Positions 24,176 to 36,299 of a DNA stretch of 64,000 nt are shown one piece after another; the stretch's first letter is position 1, and each line of letters begins with the position of its first letter. The stretch comes from Orobanche coerulescens. Taxonomy: Eukaryota > Streptophyta > Magnoliopsida > Lamiales > Orobanchaceae. The notes under the pieces are model-generated. The model searched no databases, was not told the origin of the DNA, and saw only the letters and a program-made list of their open reading frames with translations. The translations under genes were made by a program, and so were the position numbers. The stretch is taken from the NCBI GenBank assembly GCA_033398695.1, contig CM065801.1, forward strand, positions 107,687,170 to 107,751,169, written 5' to 3'.

Positions 24176-25250
24176 CACGCCATACCTATATCAAACCAGA
24201 ATTCACCACCACAATCATACCCCCCACTGGGACAGCAAACACGCAACGATCTGAATCACAACCAAACGTGTGCCCAAACATGACACACGATCCCAAAACT
24301 ATACGATTGTGGTGCCCACACTTTATGAAAACAGTCCTTTTGAAAACAAGAGGGCGAGCTATGCTTCGCCAAAACTTGTAATTACTTTACTCTTTTTGGA
24401 AGAGGAGGTTTTAATTTACACGTTGATTTTGAAACCATTTGTAAATAATGCATAAAATAATTTATACTTTTAAAATTTTCGAAGACGTCTATAGTCCGAA
24501 ATATTTCAAAAATTTACTTGGGACTTAGATAAAATGAAAATCCTTCCTCTTCTGCTAATTGTTTAATCGGAAAGAAAAGATTTTCCACCGAAAACATACA
24601 CATTTGATATAACGATATTAAATCGTAGGTTTCCACCATTTGAAAGAGTTTCCAAAAACCACTTTAAAAATACTCCCGCGGCGGTTAAAATTGATACTTC
24701 AAAATCTCATTCTCAAAAGATTATAGGAATCGATAATATTCCTAATTTCCCGAAATACACTGTGTAACTCTTTTCACCCGAATTGTATACGCGTTGTACA
24801 TCCCAAAAACCGTAATATCACCAACAAGTTCTAGCCCCTCTAGCAAGGTTAATTGAATCAACACCACACAATCACCGCACCACTAAGAGGGGACTTATAA
24901 TCGAGAGACTTACCATCTCCATATGCCAGTGTGATCAAGTCACACAAACATGTAGATGAAGGAAAATTAATGGACGCAATTCGAAGAAATACAAACAGAT
25001 TACTCTGGTTTCCTGCAGGGTTCTGATAAGATCAGAAGTCAATGAACACAGCCCCAATGGAATACGACTCACAAGGACTTAGAATCTATATGTTCAAGAC
25101 TAAAACAAATAAAAAAAAGAAATTGTGGATCAGAGAAACTTACAGCGCATGTCGCACGAGGTAGCAACAACTCAGTGATATCATAAACAGATGACAAACT
25201 CAACTTTGACAGACCCAAAACACCAACAGCCTAGGTATCCATAAACCTAA

Positions 25251-25262
25251 GCTCTAATACCA
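25251..25262 (-). other. Primer-binding site, family-A middle LTR
   Basis: The minus strand reads TGGTATTAGAGC, one transition from the tRNA-iMet complement TGGTATCAGAGC. It lies five bases inside LTR copy 2. Confidence 0.75.
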
Positions 25263-26764
25263 CAATCTGTAACACCCCCGTGATTCACAGAGATATTACA
25301 GCGCCGTAGATTCTTTCTGGAGAACCTACATGTAACAACCAATCCGCTCATGGATATTACACACCGTAGAACCTTTCCTCAAGGATCTACCAGGCTGGTA
25401 ACAACATCGAACATCTCAACAATGCCTTTAAGGCTAAAATGACTCAGTAGACCAATTTGGTCTTTCAATAAATACATACAACTCAAACACATTACATACC
25501 CACGCAGGGGTCGAATACAACACACTCCCGTACAACGGGAAAGAATACTGCATCGGAAATAAAATACAACTAAACCAAACAATAATGTACGGGCCCTCAT
25601 GTGATTAGTATCGATCATCTTTCATCATCCTTCGTTCCGACCCTGTGTTATGCTCCCAAAACCTAAATGCAAAGACAGACATCCACCCCCCGAATACTCG
25701 GGGGTTAGCAAAACTCCACTGTTTTGCTAGTGCAAGTACAAAGTGCAAAAATACGAGCCATACAATACAAGTTCCAAGGACAATAATAACCAGGAAATCC
25801 TCAAAGATTTAAAAAAAACGAAAACCATACGGGAATTGCAACGCCTCAACATTCATGCCACCAATTCGATCATACTCGGGAGCTAACGTCATAACGACAA
25901 TGCGAACATCATACATACATCCCCAAACCGCATACGGGAATTGATAAGATTTAAAAAAAGCGAAAACCATATTTTGAAAACAATTTAGAAACACCGATAG
26001 GTCTTGAGTATCACCTTAAAAAAAGTAGTACAAACACCATTATCGAGACTTTGAAAACCATCTTGCATTTGAACAAAATGAGGACACTTTTCTTTTAGTG
26101 AAAAACTTTCAGAAATATTCGACCCTCGGGTCTAAGCAAAGCATTTCTAAATAATTGAAAATATCTCAAAATATTTTGGTCCCCAATTGGAATAATTTGA
26201 AATATATTGCGGCACTAGAAAGCACTTTGAAAGTACCACGAGAAAATAATTCATTTTAAAGGTGTGTCTCGAAATTTATTTTCTAAGATACTCAAGGTTT
26301 TTGAAAATCTATTAGGCTAGAATGCCTAAAAACTCACATGTAACAATATTCACTTACATACACCACAACACATGCATAAACTCGCTCAAAATCAATACAT
26401 GAAATGTCTTTTATCGAAAAACAAACAGTCAAATATCACAGTCAAAAGGAAATAAATAGCGACAACACTCCTCATATAAACGAAATATGAGAGTCACACA
26501 ACCGCATCACGAAACCAAGAATCTGCATAAGAATTCCATCACTTAACACATAATCATACCAGTAACTCATGCCACACGAGGCATAACACAAAGGAGGGAG
26601 ACTTACAGCCACAGGTCGCACGAAGATGATGATCGCCCCACGATACTAATCACGACCAACAAACTCAGACGACGCATCCTGACACAACTCAGTCAGACAA
26701 AATCCGACGAGACAAAACTCAACAGACACCACTAAACCCGACAGCCTAGGTTTCCACAACCTAA

Positions 26765-26776
26765 GGTCCGATACCA
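26765..26776 (-). other. Degenerate primer-binding site of element B
   Basis: The minus strand reads TGGTATCGGACC, close to the initiator tRNA complement, four bases inside the right LTR. Confidence 0.6.
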
Positions 26777-27112
26777 TTTATGTAACACCCCCAATCCGCT
26801 CAGGGATATTACATGCCGTAGAACCTTTCCTCAAGGATCTGCCAGGCTGGTAACAACATCGAACATCTCAACAATGCCTTTAAGGCTAAAATGACTCAGT
26901 AGACCGATTTGGTCTTTCAATAAATACATACAGCTCAAACACATTACATACCCACGCAGGGGCCGTACAACAAACTCACGTACAACAGGAAAGAATACTG
27001 CAGCGGAAATAAAATACAACTAAACCAAACAATAATGTACGGGCCCTCATGTGATTAGTATCGATCATCTTTCATCATCCTTCGTGCCGACCCTGTGTTA
27101 TGCTCCCAAAAC

Positions 27113-28233
27113 CTGAATGCAAAGACAGACATCCACCCCTCGAATACTCGGGGGTTAGCAAAACTCCACTGTTTTGCTAGTGCAAGTACAAAGTGCAAAA
27201 ATACGAGCCATACAATACAAGTTCCAAGGACAATAATAACCAGGAAATCCTCAAAGATTTAAACATAATGAAAATACTTCCCGAGGCAAGAGTTTAGATA
27301 AAGCTTTCCAAAATCGAAAGATCCCAAGTCAAAAAAAACAATTTAAAAAGTGATTTAAAATGCCATCGGGAGTTTTGATAGAAACAACTCAGGATTTTCG
27401 AGTCATTCTCTTTCCAAAATCAACAGGGGTCACAGCCCAAAGGTTTCATTTTCACAAATAGAACCAACAACAATTCACAGGGCCAGAGCCTGATTCAAAT
27501 GTCCTCAACGGACATAAAATCAACACAACATAATCACATACAAGTATCGCCTAGGACCGGGACGAAGCCACAAATCCCACTCGAGGCCTCTAAGGAACCT
27601 CCTGAGCTGGCCATAATCATAAAACAAATCACGCACATGCATCATCTAGGACCGGGACGAAGCCACAAATCCCACTCGAGGCCTCTAAGGACCTTGCCGA
27701 GCTGGCTAGCTAAACAAATCACACCCCATATCTCACGGTTGGATCAATCGCTTGTTGCATCCAGACCACATGATCACAAGCCATGTGTCACCGTAGATTA
27801 TCTCAGGCTCTCACGGTTGGATCAATCACTTGTTGCATCCTGACCACATGATCACGTACCATGTGTCACTGTAGACCTTCAACCATATCCACACATTCAC
27901 ACAAATAACATATCACATCGATAATATCCATGTAATTCACTCAATGGCAACAAACACAATGCACGACACAATGGTCAAATCATAACGCACCGATATGAGA
28001 TAATATATAAATATATATTATCAAAGCACAATGACAACACCAAGTGTATTCATAGTAATTCACGTAACCATCCACGAACACAATGTCCACAAAACACATG
28101 CGTTTTGAAAGAGGGCCTTTAACAAGGCTAACCGAATCTTTGAAAGTGAAATTCAAACGATAAAATAAACACAAGGAGCCAATCACTAATTATCATATCC
28201 ATAAAACAAGAATTATATGGACATGGTACTTGC
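27113..28233 (-). other. Predicted GC-AG intron in the LTR of B
   Basis: The donor is CGAG|GCAAGTACC and the acceptor TTTGCATTCAG|GT. CTAAC lies at 27154-27158, about 42 bases before the acceptor. At 1121 bases it is longer than in families A, D, F and G because it includes the tandem duplications. Confidence 0.55.
27549..27880. repeat. Two direct duplications in the LTR of B
   Basis: A unit of about 96 bases that starts CTAGGACCGGGACGAAGCC occurs at 27550 and 27646. A unit of about 77 bases that starts CTCACGGTTGGATCAATC occurs at 27732 and 27810. Copies differ at a few positions. Confidence 0.85.
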
Positions 28234-28943
28234 CTCGAATAACCACAAACGCAAAGAACCGATCGAAGTAGGTTGGCACGAACCGACTACGAACCCGCCG
28301 ACTCCACCGAGCGCTAAACCGCGATAATAACTACGAACAACAATAACAACAATGAAAATGAATTCCATAGCACGACCTAAAGTCACTGAATCCAAAGAAC
28401 AAACGATGAAAGTTCAAGGGTTTCTCCCAAAACGGCCAAGAACACGAATCGACCCGTCAAAACATGAAAACGGAATTCTCAACCGAAATATGGATGTTCA
28501 ATCCATAGGATATGTTTAACAACATCATTTAACAACAATCGATTCATCAAAAACGGATGGAAAACAAAATCAAGAACAAATCCCCCAAAAAGTCGACTCG
28601 AAGGAAATCAAGAAATATACCTTGATTCGACGAAGAACAATGGATTAAATGATGTTAAACACATGAATAACACTAAGATTAATCATACCTATCATGGATT
28701 AATCAACAATACAGAACGAATCATACAAAAACCCGAAAACCCCAAAATTTCCCAAAGATAGGGTTCTAGGAAATCTAACGTTGATTCACTGGATCAAAGG
28801 ATGTTATAGGATGATCAATCAATGATATGAACTCAAGAACTTCGTGGATTGATTGACAAACATCATGACTCCAAGATCCCCAAGGCTCCAGCCGCGGAAG
28901 AGAGAGATATAAATGGGAAAAATGACTGCAACTGGACTACTCG

Positions 28944-29290
28944 GCCATATTTATACTGGTGCAGCCTAGCGTTCGCTAGGCTGCCGAGCTAGCGTGCGCT
29001 AACGGCCCGAGCCGCAATCCAGAAACTTCCTGGACTAGACTGCTCGGCCAGGTAGCGTGCGCAGCCTTCTGGCCGTAGCGTGCGCTACCTGCCGGTCGTA
29101 GCGTGCGTAGTGTCCGACAGTAGTGTGCGCTACCTGCCGATCCACCCGAGTCAAGAACCTTTCTGCCCCTACTGTCTCGGCCGACTAGCGCGCGCAGCTA
29201 ACCGGCCGTAGCGTGCGCTGCCTCCCGGCCGTAGCGTGCACTACCTTCCGTCCGTAGCGTGCGCTACCTTCCGGTCGTAGCGTGCGCTAC
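28944..29290 (-). promoter_or_regulatory. Palindrome array and TATA box of the B LTR
   Basis: About ten TAGCGTGCGCTA-type units lie at 28970-29290, often joined to GCCGG or TCCGGCC spacers. A TATA box follows at 28944-28955 on the minus strand. AATCCAG-AAACTT-CCTGGACT in the array is a hairpin related to the one at 23982. Confidence 0.6.
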
Positions 29291-30178
29291 GCCGGTTCCT
29301 GCCGCACCCGTCCGGCCAGTGCCCGACCACCATCGCTCGACGACTCGATTATCCGAAATCGCACGGAACGAACACGAAAAAATGCTTGTGGGCAACATCA
29401 TCGATCCGAGATCAAATACTACGCGACAATGAATCACATGCGACCAAATAAAAACAAAAATCGATCCAGACAACAAATACGAATGAGGATACCCACAACT
29501 TTGGGTAAATTACAAAATGGCCCAAAACGCCTGAAAATCACGATACGTGATCGAATAACCAAACCGAAGTTCACAACACGTCTAACAAGGTTAAACGTAC
29601 TTATGTGAAACTCGAAACAGTAGTTTCGAACGAGATTCACAAGAATCGAACTCGAGTGTGGAAAAGTCGCTAAGAAACACGGAACTCAACAAAATGGCAC
29701 CGAAACGATCTCGGATGGCAAAAAGTGCAGAATTAATCATTCTCAGAATGACGAAATGGTCCCAGGCAAGTCGTCAAAATGGTCTCTCGCCAAAAAAAAA
29801 AATTATCGGAAATCAAATTTGTGGATATTACACTACCAGGCTTAGACCAACATAAAACATGTTAACCATCAACTGAACTGAGACATTCACACACTTAAAA
29901 CCAACGTCAACTTCAATATGACATACATCACCTAAAACAATCCAGTACATGGTCCTGTTGGATCACAACAGATACAACAACTCACAACTGATCCAACAAC
30001 ATCAACAACAACTAACACCAATGGATTAAACAATATATGACAGTACCCGCGCGAGTACAAAATCAAGACACGACTTTGACCATGAAAAAACAACCACCGA
30101 CCCAAAATAACACATGATATCAGTATTGCTCGCCATCCTCGTGCCCTTCCTGCGCTGGCTCACCACTGAGACTTTTAC

Positions 30179-30605
30179 CTGAATACACAATGAGTATATC
30201 CATCTAGAAGGGGTCAGCAAGAACCCGGTGCAAGTACAATGATTAATGAATATGTGCCACAAGTGAATAACCAGTCAAATCACAGTGCCATCACATATAT
30301 TCCGGAATACCATACCAAAATCATCATCACAAAACAATCTCCCGAGCTGTACTCGCCCTGTACCTCACACGAGATACACACCTCAGAAAGTCCTCGTCAG
30401 GCCCTCCTTGGTTGTACAACCCACCGAGTGATCCGCAGATACTCGCAGTTTAACGGATCCCAGGGGACCCTCACTGGTTTTAACTCGGTTCACACACACT
30501 CAACCACATGGCACAAACCACATTTTCTGAAATTACCATTTTTCACAAAATTCACATTTTCTACATATTCACACGAATTACAGCAAACGTAATCAAAGTA
30601 CTTGC
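30179..30605 (-). other. Predicted GC-AG intron in family-A LTR copy 2
   Basis: The donor is CCAG|GCAAGTAC (from 30605) and the acceptor TTGTGTATTCAG|G (ends 30179). The length of 427 bases equals that in copy 1. Confidence 0.6.
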
Positions 30606-31671
30606 CTGGCATTCCAGCGAATGGAAAAAGGTTCGATTGACAAGGAAAATAGACTGAGCGATTAGCCAAACCTTCAACCTGAAACGGATCATATTATACA
30701 ATTAACAGGTTAAGCTTTATATAACCATTAGAACTCTACTTTCTAATTTGGCCGACTTAAGGGTGAGAACGTAATTATGGATACACTCCACACGTTATTG
30801 GGGTGTAAGAATGTTGTATTTCGAATTAGGAGCCATTTGGAAGTCGTTTGACCCATTTTGGATTGAAACCAAGAAGGTTATTGTAACACCCCAAAACCAT
30901 ACGGGAATATTACCGCGCCGTGGGCCCCACATTGGAACCCACAAGGCTAAAATCATTTTCTCAAACGTTTAAAAATGCCAAAAGGCCCTTTTGAAGTACA
31001 CACACGCAGCGGATAAAAACACAGTTCAGAAGAATACCGAAAAGCCATTTAGAAACATACACACAGCAGATAAAAACATAATTAAATACATTTGCAGCGG
31101 AAATAGAAAAACGAGAAAAGAATACACAATCCCAACAATCACTCCATAGCCAGTATCACCAGAAATCTCATTCCTTCACGACTGCTACTAGCTCGAACTC
31201 CGAGTACCTAAAAGATAAATCCCATGACGGGGTCAGCCATAATACTCAACAATGATAACGATCACATCACAGAACAATACATATCAATGTAATTACAACG
31301 TAAGAATAATTCCAATGTAGTCTTACCGACATAACCTTACCAACCCATCACAATCCATATCAAATCAATCCTTACCATAATCACATCTCGCATTCTTAAG
31401 TGACGGATAAATTCAAGAGTAACCACCTGAGTTGTATCCGAAACGATACCAAGATTCTCAAACATAAACATATCTCCAATATGGAATAATCTGGACAAGT
31501 CCGATTCTGTCCGCGGTATCGCACAATCGGATTCCAACTCTGATAAAACCGATATCACACGGTACATCTGTAAACCAACCGTCCCGAGACAATGGCAAGT
31601 CCCGTATATCAATGCAAAACATGAATGTTCACACAATCAATAATAATAAACAACCAATACATCAAAACGGA

Positions 31672-32285
31672 ATACCAAGGACATGATAACTCCACACAAG
31701 ATCGACAAAGGATCAACCACGAATGAGAATACCATGATGTGGTAACTCCAACAAGATCAATGAAAGATCAACCACCGGGAATGCCAACAATACGGTAACT
31801 CCAACGAGATCAATAAAGAATCGACAACCAGAAGTACCAACAGTACGATAAACTCCAATAAGATCAATAAGGGTCAACAACCGAGAATACTGACGACATA
31901 GTAAACTCTAACAAGATCAATAAGGACCAACAACCGGGAATACCAACGATACGGTAAACTCCAACAAGAGCAATAAGGAATCGACAACCGAGAATACCGA
32001 CGACACGGTAAACTCCAATAGAGATAATAAAGGATCAACAACCGAGAACACCGACGAGACGGTAAACTCCAATAACATCAATCAAGGACTAATAACCGAG
32101 AATACCAACGGTGAGACAACTCCCAAACAAAATCAATAAGGATCAACAACGAACGAGATTACCAATGACAGGGAGAACCCCAAACGAGATTAATAAAGAA
32201 TCGATATCAAATGAGTTGACCATCGATATGGTAACTCCGAACGAGATTAGTAAAGGTGCAACGGCGAAAGATACACGAGAGAATA
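31672..32285. repeat. 53-base tandem repeat array, about 11 copies
   Basis: Units carry GGTAAACTCCAACAAGATC, then AATAAGGA, then CAACAACCGAGAATACC. Period is about 53 bases where copies are well kept (31880-32040), and copies decay toward both ends. The array is inside element C only. Confidence 0.85.
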
Positions 32286-32776
32286 AAATTGTCGACCATA
32301 TACGGATCATATATATGGAATTACAAAGACAACCCGAATTCCGAACAGATACGATTTTACATGGACTGTGAACAACCAATCAATAAGACTCAAGATGGAC
32401 GTCACGATACACCCGATCCGGACAGGTGTCCGTGTACAATCCAGCCACGGGTATTGATCGATACACGTCTGGTCTCGTACCTAATCAGCCTCAAGAAGTA
32501 CGTCTCGTGTGCACGGTTCAATATGAGGTCGAAACCAACATATGCTACACGTGCCCGTCCCGAAAATCCTACACATGAACGATCAGAACGTATCTGAGTC
32601 CAGATATGCCACGATACAACATGACAACAAATCTCGAAGAAACGCATATCCAACAAGGATCAGAAGATTTTCCAAGAGGGCAACAATAACTCGATCATGA
32701 AAGACCGACACGACCACAATGTCGTATTCCGTCAGACAACAGTTCACAGCATGCTCAACAATGCATATAATAATAG

Positions 32777-32910
32777 CACATAAACTCCCAAGGCATCAGC
32801 CAAGGGTCACGGAAGCATCTACTCACAAATACTCCGGACAATATCACATAAACTCCCAAGGCAGCAGCCGAGGGTCACGGAAGCATCTACTCAGGAATAC
32901 TCCGGTCATA
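32777..32910. repeat. Two-copy direct repeat in element C
   Basis: Two units of about 68 bases start CACATAAACTCCCAAGGC and end at AATACTCCGG. A related unit occurs once in the LTR of G near 11870, so this U5-proximal block is older than the split of the two families. Confidence 0.8.
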
Positions 32911-34420
32911 TGTGCCATTTAGGTCTTATCCCCTAACACATCGGCCCAACAGATTACAGCTCAAAGAAAGAGCACATTACAAAACGTAACAAACGATGGT
33001 GCACACTCACCACATGAAATATCAACACACACATGCAATAATGCAAAATGATGATTATCATAATCTAACAATATTAATTTACCTCAAGTTGGAGACGCTA
33101 ACCTTTCCATGACCAACCGCCCTGAACGAATACACGGTTTATCCGAAAAATCCAAAATAAAGTACAGTCCATAAGTAATACCAAACCACCATCTCGAGTT
33201 TAATATCGGCACGATAACGAACCTTGATATCCAACTTCTCATGCAATAGACCAAATTTAATTCACGTCTCCGTTTCCTCTAGACGTCTTAAAATCATATA
33301 CATTATGATTTATCTTAGTCCAAACATAATATACATACCATCATCCCGACAATTCATATTCCATAATACCATTGCTCTATGAATCATAAATGAAATGAAA
33401 GTGAAACCATTTATTAAACATTATGAACTGCACAAGCATAACTTGCTTTGACACCAATTCGACGAAGCCGCTATCAATCCCGCTGTCTTCATTTACAAGC
33501 TCCTCAGCCCCGACCAAGATGATTCATGCATTCTCCAACCTCAACCACATCGCAACAGTTAACATCAGTGATCACTAAACGCAACCTAATGCAATAATCA
33601 ATTAACGATACGTTCAATAACAATCAACAACCGAAATGACCAACTAATCAAACTCGATGGTTCAACGATATCTCGATCATACGAAACCAAACCGTATCAA
33701 CTCTTAACAATACGAATACAAGCCGAAATTTGATACTCAATAGTCCTAACATTGTCTTCAACATATAGCTCATATAACCGCAAGAATCGTGACAACAAAA
33801 CCATAAATATCTTCATACGAATCATTCTTCAACATTAACATCAAAATCCTAATTCAAGGAGAGGAATACCCAACATACCTCTTAGAAGATGAAATACACA
33901 AGTAATCACTCGTTTTGAATAACACGGTGCGAAGAAATCAACGAAAGGAAAGGGTACCGATTCAACCTCCTTCAAAAGTTCATTCCTAAATCACAATAAT
34001 ATCAATTCAATCACCATTCATACGAAAACGTATAGAATTTCCCAAGTTCTACTCATTGAGGCATTTCATTGAACACTTTCAAGGCATAATCCAATTTAAT
34101 CATTTAACGAAGAACTACTCGAATTTGTTCCACAAAACTTCAAGAGTATTGAATGATTACGAGTATACAATCAAGTTCTATCAATAATCTGAATCAAAAC
34201 GAATCAAATCGGCCAAAACACCAAGAAACCTCGAGAACATCCAAAAAACAAAAGTTCATGTGTTCTTACCTTCGATTCGCGTGGAAGATGATGTTAATCC
34301 ATGAATCAAACTTCCAAACCAAGTTTTTCTATGTTGTTCTTACTCAAATCCATCCATCTATGGTGAAAAATCGCGGAAGGAACGAAGAAAAATGAAAAAT
34401 GCCCAAGATGACTCGGTCCA

Positions 34421-34980
34421 GGCCTTATATAGGCGGGACCTGTCGGTACCTTACGGCCGTAACCGGTCGTCGCCTACCCTACTGTCTATTTTAGTCGACA
34501 CCCTTACATACGTAACCGGCATCTAGCTTACGTACGTAACTGGTCCTTACGGCCGTAACCGGCCACAGCCTTACGTACGTTATCGGCCGCCCTGCCCTGC
34601 CGAAGTCATCGCGACCGTGATCGGTCATCCCTGCGAGTCACTGCCGACCAGGCTCGGCCACTGCAGGTCCTCTCGGCCACGACTCGGTCAGCCGCCCCGT
34701 AACGTACGTATCACTTATTTTGTTGCGTACGTAATACGTATGTTGACTTGCTACAGTATTATACTCGTATTACATATGTAATACACCCTGTATAACGTAC
34801 GTAACTCCATCCGTTGACTCACCTGTCCACATCCGCGCCGAAAGCTGCCGACACCTGGCCCAACTGTCTGATTCCTCTTGTTACGTACGTAACACCTTAC
34901 GCATAACGTACGTAAAACGTACCAACTTAGCGTACGTTAGCCCATAAACATAACGTACGTAATGGCCTTATGTACTTAGC
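34421..34980 (-). promoter_or_regulatory. Palindrome array and TATA box of element C
   Basis: The TATA box is GCCTATATAAGGCC at 34421-34434, itself near-palindromic. Upstream, 34445-34980 has about twelve TTACGTACGTAA or TTACGGCCGTAA palindromes. The array is embedded in GC-rich CCGGTC/CGGCC spacers. Confidence 0.65.
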
Positions 34981-36267
34981 CAAAATCTAACTGTTCCGGT
35001 CCGTCTCGACATACCGGATACGAACATACGGCACACTAAATACACATATACTCAACCCAAAATATTCTCATACGGTACGTCTGATGCACGATATCCTCAA
35101 TTACAACTGTCGACCAAGTACGACAACCATATAAATACTCATACGGTATATCCCACATCGAAAAACACACCAAGGATGTAATATCCTAGAATCAAAATAA
35201 CCTCGACATACTGGCACGACTGTCACGGTTTCCAAAATTATCCACTCATATCGTGTCGGTCCCACTATGTACAGTACAACCCAGATAAAATAATGCGAAA
35301 AATTCATAGTGAAATTCTAGGATATTACAGTTATACACTTTTTAAAGAAAATATTAAAGTATTGGGTCAAATTGAAAATTTAGAAAACTACAATCAAGTC
35401 CAACTTTATTTCAAATTCCCAAATGGCATAGCCCTAGGCTTTCAAAATTTATGTTTTCCACCCCAAAACTTTCTACGGCCATCTAATCCTCGTTTAAACT
35501 TCTCCCATCTATCGTAACCTCATCGGGAACTTCTTTAACATCGATTGACGCTATTTTTACACGTAAAAAGATGCCGACATCCCTAGCCGTCAAGGCCCAA
35601 AATTTGAATACACACACCTACACACAACACTCACCCGCATACAAACACACACACCCGCATACAAACACACACACACACAAACACATACACACAAACGGTA
35701 ACACACAAACACACACACACTAGCACACACAAACACACGCACATCGGCACACACACACACACACCAGCACACACATACACACACGCAACACATACACAGC
35801 ACACACATACACATACACAAACACACATACACCCGTACACACACTACACGCACGCCATAATACTCGACCGAATCTAGAAACTAAAACTAGAAGGATGAAG
35901 CTCGTCAAGAGGGCTTCCTAACGGTATAAAAGGTTTCAAGTTCTGGCAGCCCGGATGGCCGTACGAGGGCCCAACGCCGAGCGGCAATTTTGGCCCGTTC
36001 TAGCTATTCCGGCCTCGGTTTGTAAAACTCGACGGATATTTGTGACCTACTCGCTGAGACGATCAAAACCATATATAGATTATGAAGTTTTACGAGAGAT
36101 TTGGCGATGACCCCCCTTCTCGGCCTTTTTCCTTCCCGCCTCTCTTGTTCTCTTTTGCCTTTTCCTTTCTCTCCTCTCTTCCGCCTCTTCTCTCATTTAT
36201 CTGGACGTCTCTCTCTCCCCGTAGCTCTGGGTCTCTGGTCTCTCTCATATCTCCCCATCACTCTCGT

Positions 36268-36299
<32 letters not shown>

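Larger units (their letters stand above)
22154..25267 (-). other. Non-coding internal region of family A, copy 1
   Basis: These 3.1 kb contain no frame with recognisable homology. The region is colinear with the second internal copy (36666-60023 once D and E are removed). On the minus strand it has a degenerate primer site (25251-25262), a leader, a palindrome array (23925-24175), a TATA box (CATATAAACC, 23908-23920), a possible donor AAG|GCAATT (23738) and 1.6 kb of AT-rich DNA. Positions 23640-24180 resemble the LTR of element B (28500-29290). Confidence 0.75.
25331..29832 (-). mobile_element. Element B: LTR element reduced by internal deletion
   Basis: The element starts TGTAACAACC and ends GGATATTACA. 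The flanking repeats CTACA (25326-25330) and CTACC (29833-29837) differ by one base, and CTACC matches the unbroken LTR copies. The left LTR is represented by only about 475 bases (25331-25805); then come about 970 bases of leader with a primer-like site (26765-26776) and a full right LTR (26781-29832). The rest of the 3' LTR and all coding sequence are deleted. A duplicated segment, GATTTAAAAAAA plus GCGAAAACCATA, at 25807 and 25947 marks the likely deletion junction. Confidence 0.7.
26781..29832 (-). repeat. Right (5') LTR of element B, 3.05 kb
   Basis: In minus orientation it runs from TGTAATATCCAC to GGGGGTGTTACA. It has a palindrome array (28970-29290), a TATA box (GTATAAATATGG, 28944-28955), a donor CAAG|GTATATTTC (intron start 28620), a GC donor GAG|GCAAGTACC (28233) and an acceptor CATTCAG|G (27113). 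The branch region CTAACCCCCGA..TCGGGG can form a seven-pair stem in the left copy. Two tandem duplications lie at 27549-27880. No coding frame is seen. Confidence 0.8.
31208..33082 (-). other. Predicted intron in the LTR of C (GT-AG form)
   Basis: The donor TTGAG|GTAAATT occupies the place of the GC donor in element G. The acceptor is GATTTATCTTTTAG|G, with CTGAC at 31232-31236 and CCC..GGG between. The 1.9-kb length includes the 53-base tandem array. The donor is the weakest of the set. Confidence 0.4.
30882..35329 (-). mobile_element. Element C: probable 4.4-kb solo LTR
   Basis: It starts TGTAACACCCC at 30882, ends GGATATTACA at 35329 and is flanked by GTTAT (30877-30881 and 35330-35334). 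No primer-binding site, polypurine tract or gag-pol frame is found, and no internal LTR boundary is visible, so a solo LTR is the simplest reading. In minus orientation it has a palindrome array (34445-34980), a TATA box (34421-34434), a donor GAAG|GTAAGAAC (34269), a second donor GAG|GTAAATT (33082) and an acceptor TCTTTTAG|G (31208). A non-autonomous element with undetected LTR borders is the alternative. Confidence 0.65.

Noticed and set aside
22154..25267. Unrecognised host gene inside the A internal region
   Set aside because: No long frame is open in both internal copies, and the region is bounded by a primer site and a polypurine tract, so it is element DNA.
25331..29832. Element B read as two separate solo LTR insertions
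   Set aside because: A primer-binding-site remnant and a leader lie between the two LTR parts, and one pair of near-identical flanking repeats brackets the whole.
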